A stretch of DNA of 64,000 nt from Nostoc sp. RI_552 (GCA_016124525.1 WGNO01000001.1:62001-126000), one strand, 5' to 3'; shown: positions 34,262 through 43,203, counted from the first letter of the stretch. The notes: generated by a model from the letters alone, not told the origin. A program made the numbers and translations.

Positions 34262-35131
34262 TCATAACTCCAAAGGAGCAAAAGAACCCAGTTTATTTAC
34301 CAATAAATAACTCAACACAGATTGGGTAGCGATCATTAATCCCAGTCTGGCTTTGGCTAGTTCTGGCGAAGAAATTTTCACCTCTCCCCAAATAGGGCAC
34401 TGACACCAGAAAACCTCAACAGCTTGACTTAAATTTAATGCCATTTTTTCCCAGTTCACAACATCACACACATCAGGAAATTCTAAATTGTCTATCACTT
34501 GTATTAACTGGGCAGTTAGACGAGCCTCTGCTGGGTGATTAAGGCGGAGTGTTTGATCATCTTTGAGCCAAGGTATTTGCTCTACTGACACCAAACTTAC
34601 AAGACTTGGTTGATGCCCACCACAGTTTTCACTCATATTTGGCATCGGTTCTCTAAGTTTAATCAATCCTTCTCTGTGAGCTAGTAGCAACAATGAGTAG
34701 CAGCGTGCATGAGCGTATTGGATAGCAAATAAGCGAGACTGATGTTGTATGGTAATTTTGCCTTTGTCCCTTTCCCAATTTTCTCCTAAACTCCTGGTTA
34801 CCAGGGTTTGCAACCAACTAGCTAAAAATGGATGAGTTAATTGTAAATAAATCCATCCTGGAGGAACTGTTTGCACGGCAAAAACGTCCTCACTGATTGC
34901 TGATAAGTGAGAAACAATTCCACTGGCCAATTCCATAGTTGTTTGATTATGAGATTTCGCCTCCCCTAAGGCTACACCTGAAATATATAAGACTCGACTA
35001 TGGTCTCTAACTTTGTATAGAGAAAATTTTCTAGTTTTTATGCTTGTAAGTCGATTATTAGAAGTAGAAATACTTAGAACATACAACAAATAACTGTATA
35101 TTAAGTTTTTAATTGCTATATACTTGCACAC
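34262..35131 (-). CDS. Stand-alone DALR anticodon-binding domain protein
   Basis: 289 residues with GTG as the first start; the true start is uncertain because the first 40 residues (Ile/Tyr/Ser rich) look unlike the rest. From about residue 40 (KVRDHSRVLYISGVALGEA) the protein resembles cyanobacterial DALR-domain proteins. The C-terminal third has the helical layout of the arginyl-tRNA synthetase anticodon domain (HPAEARLTAQLIQVIDNLEF, about 205-225; ARLGLMIATQSVLSYLL near the end, like the argS C-terminus ARLALCEATRQVL). No HIGH/KMSKS catalytic domain is present, so it cannot aminoacylate alone. RNA or tRNA binding is inferred. Confidence 0.75.
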   Translation of the reverse strand: MCKYIAIKNLIYSYLLYVLSISTSNNRLTSIKTRKFSLYKVRDHSRVLYISGVALGEAKSHNQTTMELASGIVSHLSAISEDVFAVQTVPPGWIYLQLTHPFLASWLQTLVTRSLGENWERDKGKITIQHQSRLFAIQYAHARCYSLLLLAHREGLIKLREPMPNMSENCGGHQPSLVSLVSVEQIPWLKDDQTLRLNHPAEARLTAQLIQVIDNLEFPDVCDVVNWEKMALNLSQAVEVFWCQCPIWGEVKISSPELAKARLGLMIATQSVLSYLLVNKLGSFAPLEL

Positions 35132-35426
35132 TAGTAGCTTCTAATATACTATGGGCTTATTCTAAAAAAGTAACTCTTACTGATTTGTATATTTTGGTCA
35201 GCTATCTTAAGATATAAATCTAATCTTAATGAAGAAAAATGAGAGTAGCATAAAATTTGATGAATATTAGATGAATAGTAAGTAAACTTTACTACCATCA
35301 TTGTACAGTAGAAAGTATAACAAAAGAGTAGAGCGCAAACTCATTGCTTTTCTACTCTTTGGATGGCTGACGCTGTTAGGCGTTAAGCCTACTCTGCCAA
35401 CACAAAGACACTCCTTGCACCTTTTT
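35132..35426. other. Intergenic divergent promoter region with ambiguous coding edge
   Basis: AT-rich region between the DALR gene and the Crp-type gene. A frame in phase with the Crp gene is open from TTG 35301, but its 42 codons look unlike a regulator N-terminus. No other signal is recognised. Confidence 0.5.
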
Positions 35427-36185
35427 ATGACGTCTTTGTCTTCAGCCGAACGCTCTTTGTTACCTATGCAATCTCCATCTTCTTTTTCTGAGGCATCACG
35501 GCCTTTTTTAACTTGGCAACGGATTCTTGACTGGGCTCAAGAACACTACCGCTGCCGCACCTTTAGCAAAGATGAACGCATTCCAGCCCGACCTGGATTG
35601 CTCTACTTGGTGCAAAGGGGCGCAATCCGTATGGTAGGAACCGCACAAGTTAGTGCCACTGCCAGTCAGCTAACCTCTCGACGAATTAACAGAACTCCAG
35701 AGGAAGCCTTCTTAGGTTTTGTCGGTGCCGGACAGCCTTTTGAAATTGTTGCTCAGTCACCATTCACGCTCCAAGCATACGCCCATGTTGACCAAACTGC
35801 GGTGCTGTGGATGTACTGGCACGACTTAGACAACTGGCCTCACTTTCGGCGTGAAGTAATGGATGCCTTTAGGTATCAGCACCAGCGTAAATTGCTGTGG
35901 CTGAGTGCCTTGGGACAACGGCGCACAATTGACCGACTCTTAGGATTTCTTACACTGTTGATTGAGGAATATGGAGAGCCGTCAATGAGCGAAACTGATC
36001 CCGATGTGATTCGTGGCTATTGTCTGCCCTTCCCCCTTACCCATGCCCAAATTGGTAGCGCTATCGGTTCGACTCGCGTTACTGTAACTCGCTTGATGGG
36101 CAAATTGCGTCAACGCGGTCTAATCCTCACCCAAGGAGATAATCTTATTTGCTTGCCGGCAGAGTCGATAAATCGAGTCAGCTAA
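35427..36185 (+). CDS. Crp/Fnr family transcriptional regulator (second copy)
   Basis: 252 residues from ATG 35427; alternatives are TTG 35301 (294 aa) and ATG 35466. The cupin-type sensor domain (about 40-150 of the long frame numbering) has LLYLVQRGAIRMVGTAQ and GFVGAGQPFEIVAQSPFTLQAYAHVDQTAVLWM. A dimerisation helix (QHQRKLLWLSALGQRRTIDRLLGFL) is followed by the HTH: LTHAQIGSAIGSTRVTVTRLMGKLRQRGLI, close to the NtcA/FNR recognition helix. No Fe-S cysteines are seen. It resembles NtcA in layout but is a paralogue; effector and targets unknown. Two strong hairpins follow the stop codon. Confidence 0.85.
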   Translation: MTSLSSAERSLLPMQSPSSFSEASRPFLTWQRILDWAQEHYRCRTFSKDERIPARPGLLYLVQRGAIRMVGTAQVSATASQLTSRRINRTPEEAFLGFVGAGQPFEIVAQSPFTLQAYAHVDQTAVLWMYWHDLDNWPHFRREVMDAFRYQHQRKLLWLSALGQRRTIDRLLGFLTLLIEEYGEPSMSETDPDVIRGYCLPFPLTHAQIGSAIGSTRVTVTRLMGKLRQRGLILTQGDNLICLPAESINRVS

Positions 36186-37050
36186 AACGCAGTTCAGATC
36201 TGGTCACAAAAAGCCACAGCAAGTTAGAGTCAGCAACACCGACTTGCTGTTAGGTTTGAGCAATCTGTTTGACCACCACAAACAGATTGTGCTTGATTGG
36301 GTAGTTTGTTGATTAAAAAATCTCAATGCTCAATTTGTTCTGTTTACCAAAACATTTAAAAGGGAGAATAAATGTTTTTGGTAATGAGCAGTCCATAGCC
36401 CTTGCGTCCGCCCCAACGGCAAGGGCTACACCATATTGAGGCAACATTTCAGGGGCAAAAGCGTATGGGATGCTACCCGGACTATCAGTAAACTCAGACT
36501 GGGCTTGGGTGGTCGTGGATTAAACTCCACATCAGACCATTGGGTTGACCACTCAAATGGCCTAGGAAAAAAACTTCTCAAACCTAATTTGGACTTTAAG
36601 TTCTGATTTTTGCTGAAAATTAAAGTACTGAAAAGCATTAATAATGAATGAAACTTTTCATTCCACATCCTGGTTTGGGCATGATAATTTTTTCCCAAAA
36701 TCACAGCAGAAGCACCAGTGACCGATAAAATATTCGTTACTTACCTAACTTATCTCTTGGATGGAAACTCACTCTTAGAGGTTTATATCTAGCCTGTTTG
36801 CAGATCTGATAAAGCTATAAAAGAAATATTTGTTCATATTTTTAGTAACTGTAATTATTAATGTCTAGTTCGTAATTCGTAATTGTTCTATCAGGACAAA
36901 TTGTATTTTGCCAATCAATAAATTAAAAGTAGGAAATTGTATCCTGAACTTATGAATTATGAATTACGAACTACGAATTAGTCATTATTTAATCATTGGT
37001 CATTTACAAAAAAAACAAATGACTTATGACAACAGGCTAATTATTAGATG
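36186..37050. repeat. Repeat- and hairpin-rich intergenic block
   Basis: 865 bases without a credible gene. Contents in order: hairpin CAGCAAGT/ACTTGCTG (36217-36224 with 36242-36249); a perfect 11-bp stem CAATCTGTTTG/CAAACAGATTG (36261-36271 with 36279-36289); a perfect 10-bp stem TAGCCCTTGC/GCAAGGGCTA (36396-36405 with 36419-36428); and a heptamer STRR array in inverted orientation (36865-36884 and 36952-36981, unit GAATTAC/GTAATTC). The first two may terminate or stabilise the Crp-type transcript although no T-tract follows. A minus-strand frame at 36426-36704 is judged accidental. Confidence 0.65.
36865..36981. repeat. Inverted heptanucleotide STRR arrays
   Basis: GTTCGTA-ATTCGTA-ATT at 36868-36884 faces four tandem heptamers (GAATTAT, GAATTAC, GAACTAC, GAATTAG) at 36954-36981. 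The arms could fold into a hairpin with about 70 bases between. This is characteristic of heterocyst-forming cyanobacteria. Confidence 0.7.
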
Positions 37051-38064
37051 TTAGCCCGCTTCAGAAGAATTGGTGGTAGCTCCATCCAGTGTGTTTACCA
37101 TGAGTTTTTGTTGTGATAGTTTTAACATTTCTTGATTCCATTCCGGGGTGGCAAACTGAGGCAAAATTTCTTGACTGAAGGCTTCCGCCGCTTTGGAACG
37201 ATAACGATTAGGATTAAAAATCATCCATAGCGTTCGCTTGACGACGACACCTTCAATAGGAGTACATCGTAGTACACCCATTTGTAATTCTTTGGTGATG
37301 GCTGAGGTGGAGACAAATGCTGCTCCCAAGCCTGATTGCACGGCATTTTTGATTGCTTCTATGGAATTTAGTTCCATTTCGAATTTAAAGCGCCTGGTAT
37401 CAATATCAGAACGTGCTAACACCTGGTCAATCACCTTGCGGATAGTTGATTGTGAGTCCAGGGCAATGAATTGTAGTTTATATAGGTCTTCTTTTTGAAT
37501 TTTGTCGAGTTTGGCAAAGGGATGGAATATCGGTAAAATCAGGGCTAGTTCATCCTCAGCATAAGGGATAACTTCTAAACATTCTGCCAATTCAGAGGGA
37601 ATTTCCCCACCGATAATCGCGAGATCAACTTGTCCATTAGCTACACTCCAAGCGGTTCGCCGGGTAGAGTGGACGTGCAATTGCACAGCCACATCTGGAT
37701 ATTTTTGCCGGAACATACCGATCATTTTAGGCAACAAATAAGTGCCAGTAGTTTGAGAAGCGCCGACAATTAAAGTACCACCTTGGAGACTTTGTAAATC
37801 TTCGACAGCGCGGCAGGTTTCCTGACATAGACTGAGGATTTTTTCCCCGTAGCTTAATAGTAGATGACCGGCTTCGGTTAATTGTGCGCGACGACCTCCA
37901 CGGTCAAATAAAGGCACATCCAGCTGCCGTTCTAAATTTTGGACTTGCAAACTCACCGCAGGTTGGGAGACGTAAAGACTATCAGCAGCCCGCTTAAAGC
38001 TCCCTTCTGCAGCGATCGCTTTCAGGATACGTAACTGATCTAAAGTAAAAGGAAGGTCAGACAT
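37051..38064 (-). CDS. LysR-type regulator of the RbcR/PacR family
   Basis: 337 residues. The N-terminal winged helix-turn-helix ([40 protein letters not shown], about 6-45) is followed by a two-lobe effector domain ([58 protein letters not shown]). The sequence strongly resembles cyanobacterial RbcR, the orthologue of plastid Ycf30 and of Anabaena PacR, which controls carbon-assimilation and photosynthesis genes; plausible ligands are 2-phosphoglycolate, RuBP or 2-oxoglutarate by family analogy. It is divergent from the Z-ISO gene, and ndhF/ndhD lie a little further on, the same neighbourhood I recall around pacR in Anabaena PCC 7120. Confidence 0.88.
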   Translation of the reverse strand: MSDLPFTLDQLRILKAIAAEGSFKRAADSLYVSQPAVSLQVQNLERQLDVPLFDRGGRRAQLTEAGHLLLSYGEKILSLCQETCRAVEDLQSLQGGTLIVGASQTTGTYLLPKMIGMFRQKYPDVAVQLHVHSTRRTAWSVANGQVDLAIIGGEIPSELAECLEVIPYAEDELALILPIFHPFAKLDKIQKEDLYKLQFIALDSQSTIRKVIDQVLARSDIDTRRFKFEMELNSIEAIKNAVQSGLGAAFVSTSAITKELQMGVLRCTPIEGVVVKRTLWMIFNPNRYRSKAAEAFSQEILPQFATPEWNQEMLKLSQQKLMVNTLDGATTNSSEAG

Positions 38065-38427
38065 AAGGCTAAACCCACAAATTTTGAAAGGAGCAGCTTG
38101 GGCAACAAATCAAGTTTTTCAGCTTTTTACTGGGCTTGTTTTGTTGCATCTTCAACTTGAAGGCTTTACTCGAAAAAGACAGTACCACAACATTTTGACC
38201 CTACCAATCTCAGATTTTGGATTTGGGATTTTCGATGGTCTTTTGGTTCGAGCAAGGTTGCCAGGAAAGCGGAACAAATCTGAAATACTCGTTGCATTGC
38301 TTAGGCTTCGCCAACGTCAACATAAAATCACAAATCTCAAATCCAAAATTGTTTCACTAAAGTTCACTTTTGAACACCTTGTGGTAATGATTGTGCTAAG
38401 TTAAATTTTTGTTATATTACTTCACCT
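38065..38427. repeat. Divergent promoter region containing an inverted repeat (38206-38352)
   Basis: A 363-base spacer between rbcR/pacR and Z-ISO. Two arms of a dispersed sequence, ATTTTGGATTTGGGATTTT at 38215-38233 and its near-reverse complement AAATCTCAAATCCAAAATTG at 38332-38351, flank about 100 bases and resemble a small MITE-like element. A frame running through it (38084-38404) is repeat-derived and not called. Promoters of both flanking genes must lie in the remaining bases. Confidence 0.55.
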
Positions 38428-39150
38428 ATGTATACGATGCTGAATTTTTGGCTTACTCCCAGTCATTTTGTCATGTTGGGGTTAGAATTAACATTCGCGA
38501 TCGCCCACAGTGGGGGAGCTGCCCTGCGTCCTTGGGCAGAAAAACACATAGGGCCAAGGCTTTATCGCATTTGCTTTGCATTAGTTAGTTTACCGTTAGC
38601 TGTAATCTTAATTATTTACTTTTTCAATCATCGTTATGATGGCTTGCAACTTTGGTTGGTACAGGGGGTGCCAGGAGTGAGGGTAGTGGTTTGGGTATTG
38701 TCAGCAATTTCCTTTTTATTTTTGTATCCTGCCACCTTCAATTTACTAGAAATTGCCGCCATTCAAAAGCCCCAAGTCCACTTGTTCGAGACAGGGATTA
38801 TTCGTATTACCCGGCATCCCCAGATGGTAGGACAAATAATATGGTGTCTTGCCCATACCCTCTGGATCGGAACTAGCTTTACCCTGGTTACTTCCATGGG
38901 GTTGATATTTCATCACTTGTTTGGAGTTTGGCATGGAGATCGCCGTCTTGCTGTCCGCTATGGTGAGGCCTTTGAAATTGTCAAACAAAGGACATCAGTT
39001 ATTCCTTTCCGAGCAATTATTGATGGTCGTCAATCTATCAAATGGCAGGAATTTATCCGCCCGGCTTATTTAGGTGTAGGAATTTTTATAGCTCTACTTT
39101 CGTGGGCACACCCCCTGTTAATTATGGCAACTAGTAAGATATTATGGTAG
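38428..39150 (+). CDS. 15-cis-zeta-carotene isomerase Z-ISO (NnrU family)
   Basis: 240 residues, six or seven membrane segments. The stretch YFFNHRYDGLQLWLVQGVPG, FLYPATFNLLEIAAI, RITRHPQMVGQIIWCLAHTLWIG, HHLFGVWHGDRRLAVRYGEAFE and IPFRAIIDGRQ matches plant Z-ISO closely as I remember it. This is far more specific than the generic NnrU annotation such genes usually carry. The two histidines proposed to ligate haem b (in AHSGGAALRP near 28 and in TRHPQ near 130) are both present. The enzyme isomerises 9,15,9'-tri-cis-zeta-carotene, which is needed for carotenoid synthesis when light does not do it. It is divergent from rbcR/pacR. Confidence 0.88.
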   Translation: MYTMLNFWLTPSHFVMLGLELTFAIAHSGGAALRPWAEKHIGPRLYRICFALVSLPLAVILIIYFFNHRYDGLQLWLVQGVPGVRVVVWVLSAISFLFLYPATFNLLEIAAIQKPQVHLFETGIIRITRHPQMVGQIIWCLAHTLWIGTSFTLVTSMGLIFHHLFGVWHGDRRLAVRYGEAFEIVKQRTSVIPFRAIIDGRQSIKWQEFIRPAYLGVGIFIALLSWAHPLLIMATSKILW

Positions 39151-39546
39151 TTTGAGATGATCCCCGCTATCAAAAGAAAATACAAGTTAGGGAAAATTTA
39201 TGCTGATCAACTGCTACCAAATCAATGTAGGATAAATTCAAATAAGTTATCAGTAGGGGTGCGCTCAGTCAGTTTGATATTTTATCTGGGTGTGTTACCA
39301 GTCAAATGCCTCTATCGGGGAAGTGATAACACAGCATAAATTCCTTGGACACAGAAACAACTAGGAGTTAAAAACTCAAACTGGCGAGGCCATGAGTTGC
39401 CCTAACTTTTTGTCAGAGTGAAAATCAACGCTGGAGTAGTTGCATAATAATGTTTCCCCCAAAGCTTATGTAAGCAAAGACTGGCTTGCAAATTCCCGCT
39501 ACTGATAGCTAGTTTAATAAAAAAACCTTATAAATCTAGAGGCGTC
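39151..39546. other. Intergenic, nothing recognised
   Basis: About 400 bases between Z-ISO and the thioredoxin-like gene. A 60-codon plus-strand frame (39157-39339) lacks a ribosome site and family likeness. No hairpin or repeat of note. Confidence 0.6.
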
Positions 39547-39933
39547 ATGGTGTTGTCGGTTAGTGAGCGGACATTTACTCAAGAAGTTTTACAATCTCCA
39601 ATTCCTGTTTTAGTTAATTTTGAAGCTCCCTGGTGCGGGTTGTGTCGCATTATTCACCCTCTGTTGTTGCAATTTAATGCTCAATGTGGGGATAAAATTA
39701 AGTTGGTAGGGGTTAATGCTGATAATAATTTTAAACTGGCTAACAGTTACCGACTCAAGTCACTGCCAACTTTACTGTTGGTTGAAAATGGCATAATTCG
39801 GCATCGCCTAGAAGGTTTCCGTGGTAAAGAAGATTTACGTCTAGCTTTAGAAGAAATTAAACTCACTTACAACACCCGTTCTAAAACATACAATCATCTG
39901 ACAACAGCAGACTTGGGATGTCGTTCAGCATAA
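39547..39933 (+). CDS. Thioredoxin-like protein with atypical WCGLC active site
   Basis: 128 residues with a thioredoxin fold: PVLVNFEAPWCGLCRIIHPLL (about 20-40), the central LVGVNADNN strand and the cis-proline SLPTLLL (about 75-81). Both redox cysteines are present, but the usual WCGPC reads WCGLC, as in a cyanobacterial sub-family of atypical thioredoxins. Losing the active-site proline normally changes redox potential or partner choice. A polar tail of about 20 residues follows the fold. It lies upstream of ndhF on the same strand with a terminator between, so a separate transcript is likely. Confidence 0.9.
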   Translation: MVLSVSERTFTQEVLQSPIPVLVNFEAPWCGLCRIIHPLLLQFNAQCGDKIKLVGVNADNNFKLANSYRLKSLPTLLLVENGIIRHRLEGFRGKEDLRLALEEIKLTYNTRSKTYNHLTTADLGCRSA

Positions 39934-40030
39934 ATAGGGTCTTGAGGAGTAGTTACTGGTTATTAGTAACACGATTGCCCGCTTTCTATTCCCTAGGAGA
40001 CAGTTTCTAAAATATAAAACCATGCTTAAT

Positions 40031-40065
40031 TACCCCACTCAATAACCTTTGGGTGGGGTATTTTA
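40031..40065 (+). terminator. Terminator after the thioredoxin-like gene
   Basis: TACCCCAC (40031-40038) pairs with GTGGGGTA (40053-40060), followed by TTTTAT. It separates the thioredoxin gene from ndhF. Confidence 0.82.
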
Positions 40066-40139
40066 TCCTCAAGGGTGTGTGTCAAAATTATTAACAGTTC
40101 CGCCAAGTTAGTCAATAATTCTAAAAGTAAGCGTCAGTG

Positions 40140-42230
40140 ATGGAAGTAATCTATGAATATGCCTGGCTAATTCCAGTATTCCCGCTTGTGGGAGCAATGC
40201 TGGTTGGTCTGGGATTAATTTCTTTAAATCAGGTGACAAACCGCCTGCGGCAACTCAACGCTGTACTGATCATTTCCTTGATGGCAGCAGCGATGGGTAT
40301 GTCATTGACCTTGCTGTGGAGCCAAATTCAAGGACACGAAGCTTACCTTCGCACCCTGGAATGGGCAGCAGCAGGAAACTTTCACCTGAGTATGGGCTAC
40401 ACTATCGATCATTTAACAGCCCTGATGCTAGTGGTTGTCACCACAGTAGCCTTATTAGTCATGGTCTACACCGATGGCTATATGGCCCATGACCCAGGAT
40501 ACGTCAGGTTTTACGCCTATCTCAGTTTATTTGGTTCCTCCATGTTGGGTTTAGTAGTTAGTCCCAACCTGGTGCAAATTTATATATTCTGGGAATTAGT
40601 CGGGATGTGTTCTTACTTGCTGGTCGGCTTTTGGTATGATCGCAAGGCGGCAGCAGATGCTTGTCAAAAGGCATTCGTAACTAACCGCGTGGGTGACTTT
40701 GGTCTACTACTTGGCATCCTAGGACTTTTCTGGGCTACGGGAAGCTTTGATTTTGCGGTCATGGGTGATCGCCTCTCCCAATTGATAGAAACAGGCTCTG
40801 TGAGCAATCTCCTTGCCATCTTATTGGCAATTTTGGTATTCCTAGGGCCGGTGGCAAAATCCGCGCAATTTCCTCTGCACGTCTGGCTCCCAGATGCAAT
40901 GGAAGGCCCAACCCCCATTTCTGCCCTAATTCACGCCGCAACAATGGTGGCAGCCGGTGTCTTTCTCATTGCCCGGATGTACCCAGTGTTTGAACACGTC
41001 CCAGCAGCCATGAACGTCATTGCCTTTACCGGAGCATTTACGGCTTTTTTGGGTGCCAGCATCGCCATGACCCAGAACGATATCAAAAAGGGTCTAGCTT
41101 ACTCCACCATTTCCCAATTAGGTTACATGGTGATGGCGATGGGATTAGGCTCATACAGTGCAGGATTGTTTCACCTCATGACCCATGCCTACTTTAAGGC
41201 AATGTTGTTCTTGGGTTCTGGTTCGGTGATTCATGGTATGGAAGCTGTTGTCGGTCATGACCCCACTTTCGCTCAAGATATGCGATTGATGGGACGACTA
41301 CGACAGTATATGCCAATCACGGGAATTACCTTCTTGATTGGTTGCTTGGCAATTTCTGGTATCCCACCTTTTGCCGGCTTTTGGTCAAAAGATGAAATTC
41401 TTGGTAGCGCTTTTGAAGCTAACCCACTTCTTTGGTTGATTGGCTGGTTAACTGCCGGTATTACAGCTTTCTATATGTTTAGAATGTACTTCATGACATT
41501 TGAAGGCAAATTCCGGGGGAATGACGAGAAAATCAAGGATAAGCTGAAAAAAGCCGCCGCTCCCATTATTTTGGAATTAGAGTCAGCCCAACCAGCACCT
41601 AATTTTGGACCTGGGGCAATGAAAAAAGGAGAATTGGCAGCAAAAGGTGGACATGACTCCCACGTACACCACAGCGATAGTCCCCATGAATCGCCTTGGA
41701 CGATGACTTTGCCTTTAGCACTCTTGGCCATACCCTCAATTTTGATTGGTTTGCTGGGCACACCTTATGCCAATTACTTCGAGCAGTTTATTTTTCCGCC
41801 CAGGGAAACCTTCACAGGGGTCTTGGAAAAGGCTGCTGAGTTTAACCCCACGGAGTTTTACGTCATGGCGGGGGCTTCAGTGGGGATTTCCTTAATTGGT
41901 ATTACCTTGGCTTCGTTGATGTACTTGTGGGGCAAAATTGACCCAGCTGCGATCGCATCTCAAATTAAACCACTTTACGATCTATCCCTGAACAAGTGGT
42001 ACTTTGATGACATTTACCATCGTGTCTTTGTTCTGGGCTTACGTCGTCTAGCTAGACAAGTGATGGAAGTTGACTTTCGCGTGGTAGATGGTGCTGTTAA
42101 CCTTACAGGCTTTTTCACTCTGGTAAGTGGTGAAGGTCTGAAGTACCTAGAAAACGGTCGCGCTCAATTTTATGCCTTAATTATCTTTGGGGCTGTTTTG
42201 GGATTGGTGATAGTTTTTGGTATAACTTGA
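40140..42230 (+). CDS. ndhF: NAD(P)H-quinone oxidoreductase subunit 5 (NdhF)
   Basis: 696 residues from ATG 40140 (a GTG three bases earlier is in frame). Proton-pumping antiporter-like subunit of the thylakoid NDH-1 complex, with about 16 membrane helices. Typical segments: the conserved Glu in IYIFWELVGMCSYLLVGFW (about 143-161), the lysine-bearing LGPVAKSAQFPLHVWLPDAMEGPTP (about 236-260), LIHAATMVAAGVFL, KKGLAYSTISQLGYM, HLMTHAYFKAMLFL, and the C-terminal lateral helix region. Length and motifs fit NdhF1 of the respiratory NDH-1L form. Its partner ndhD lies 1.9 kb downstream, separated by decayed accessory DNA. Confidence 0.95.
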   Translation: MEVIYEYAWLIPVFPLVGAMLVGLGLISLNQVTNRLRQLNAVLIISLMAAAMGMSLTLLWSQIQGHEAYLRTLEWAAAGNFHLSMGYTIDHLTALMLVVVTTVALLVMVYTDGYMAHDPGYVRFYAYLSLFGSSMLGLVVSPNLVQIYIFWELVGMCSYLLVGFWYDRKAAADACQKAFVTNRVGDFGLLLGILGLFWATGSFDFAVMGDRLSQLIETGSVSNLLAILLAILVFLGPVAKSAQFPLHVWLPDAMEGPTPISALIHAATMVAAGVFLIARMYPVFEHVPAAMNVIAFTGAFTAFLGASIAMTQNDIKKGLAYSTISQLGYMVMAMGLGSYSAGLFHLMTHAYFKAMLFLGSGSVIHGMEAVVGHDPTFAQDMRLMGRLRQYMPITGITFLIGCLAISGIPPFAGFWSKDEILGSAFEANPLLWLIGWLTAGITAFYMFRMYFMTFEGKFRGNDEKIKDKLKKAAAPIILELESAQPAPNFGPGAMKKGELAAKGGHDSHVHHSDSPHESPWTMTLPLALLAIPSILIGLLGTPYANYFEQFIFPPRETFTGVLEKAAEFNPTEFYVMAGASVGISLIGITLASLMYLWGKIDPAAIASQIKPLYDLSLNKWYFDDIYHRVFVLGLRRLARQVMEVDFRVVDGAVNLTGFFTLVSGEGLKYLENGRAQFYALIIFGAVLGLVIVFGIT

Positions 42231-42238
42231 TATGGACC

Positions 42239-42284
42239 ACAGGGGAAAGGTAATGGAATCATCTTTAACCTTACCCCTGTTTTA
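42239..42284 (+). terminator. Terminator after ndhF
   Basis: ACAGGGG (42239-42245) pairs with CCCCTGT (42274-42280), with inner AAGGT/ACCTT pairing, followed by TTTTAC. It implies that ndhF and ndhD are transcribed separately here. Confidence 0.75.
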
Positions 42285-42459
42285 CACAAATTTTGTCAAA
42301 GTTTGTTGCCACAGCCCAGAATTTTAGTACCGCCTTAATCAAGAAACTTAAATGTTAAAATTATTTAAGTTTTGAGGGGTTCTCACAGAGAAAGATCCAA
42401 TATGCAGGACGTAAAGTTACTGAAATTTCGGGTGTAAAAAAACGAAAAATTTTCCTTCG

Positions 42460-42609
42460 TTGCGAAAATTTGTTTTCTACTCATTAGTATTACTGGTTTC
42501 AGTTTGCAGCTTGTTGTTCACAGCACCTACCGCCATTGCTGCTGTAGATGGGACTACACAGTATATTGCTTTTGACACATCCACATCAAACGGATGGAAA
42601 AATGGATAA
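42460..42609 (+). pseudogene. Orphan signal-peptide fragment, 49 codons
   Basis: From a TTG at 42460 the frame reads LRKFVFYSLVLLVSVCSLLF then TAPTAIAAVDGTTQYIAF and stops at 42607-42609. This is a textbook Sec signal peptide with an AIA-A cleavage site but only about 20 residues after it. No ATG start or ribosome site is seen and the frame closes upstream, so it is most likely the 5' remnant of a gene for a secreted protein. A genuine small exported peptide is less likely. Confidence 0.4.
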
Positions 42610-42615
42610 CGGAGG

Positions 42616-42634
42616 AACTATGGGAATCCGGTTT
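42616..42634. repeat. Inverted dispersed repeat, left arm
   Basis: AACTATGGGAATCCGGTTT here is the exact reverse complement of 43660-43678. The two arms enclose about 1 kb with the broken toxin-antitoxin pair. Weaker similarity continues inward from both arms. Confidence 0.75.
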
Positions 42635-42938
42635 TATTTATGAAAAAACTAGGTATAGTAAGGTGACTTATGATGAAATCCGTAATGCAGCCTTATTAAG
42701 ACTTTGATGCCGTACTCTCCTCGCTTTAGGGAAGCCATGCCCCTTGGGCTACGGGCACCCTGCATTTCTGTTCAAAAATCCAATAGTAGGCCTTCATATT
42801 ACAATACTCTTAGTGTTAAGAATAATAAGGTTTTTGACGCTAAGTCAACGGCATTGTTATATATTATTCAAAATATTTTGGGTGAAGCTGGTTATATAAA
42901 TATTTATTTAATATAATCTTACTTTCTAGAAGTGAACC

Positions 42939-43203
42939 TTATGAGAAAAAACTCTCATAATCCCCATGACTACCAATCCAGAACCATGTAACTGTATCAC
43001 CATCAAAAACATCAATTAGCTCGATAATTGCCAGTGATTCGGACAGACCAAATATTTTCCTGAGTATTTCTACACTTGAAATGTAAAGACGGATGAAAAA
43101 GATTGTCTCTCCATAAACGATAAGCTTTTCTAGCACTCTGTCTAACTTGCTTGTCAAGAGACTGATATTCATCCCAAAAAGAAGGAAGGGTTGCTGACTT
43201 CAT
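42939..43203 (-). pseudogene. RelE/ParE-like toxin, frameshifted
   Basis: The first part, MKSATLPSFWDEYQSLDKQV to VRITGNYRAN (43203 to about 43018), and the second part, DVFDGDTVTWFWIGSHGDYESFFS (to 42939), belong to one cyanobacterial RelE/ParE-type toxin of about 87 residues but are in different frames. Removing one A of the minus-strand GCTAATTGAT (43016-43017) restores NYRAIDVFDGDTV. The gene is therefore inactivated by a single-base insertion, unless that base is a sequence error. The partner antitoxin remnant is about 70 bases upstream on the same strand. Confidence 0.75.

Noticed and set aside
36426..36704. 92-codon minus-strand frame in the repeat-rich spacer
   Set aside because: Runs through a palindromic repeat, has no ribosome site and no conserved look.
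36186..37050. CRISPR array
   Set aside because: The repeats are heptamers and single hairpins without regular repeat-spacer units, and no cas genes are present.
38084..38404. 106-codon frame in the rbcR/Z-ISO spacer
   Set aside because: Reads through both arms of an inverted dispersed repeat; residues come from the repeat.
42704..42916. 70-codon plus-strand frame in the ndhF-ndhD insertion
   Set aside because: Begins in a palindromic dispersed unit and has no ribosome site or domain.
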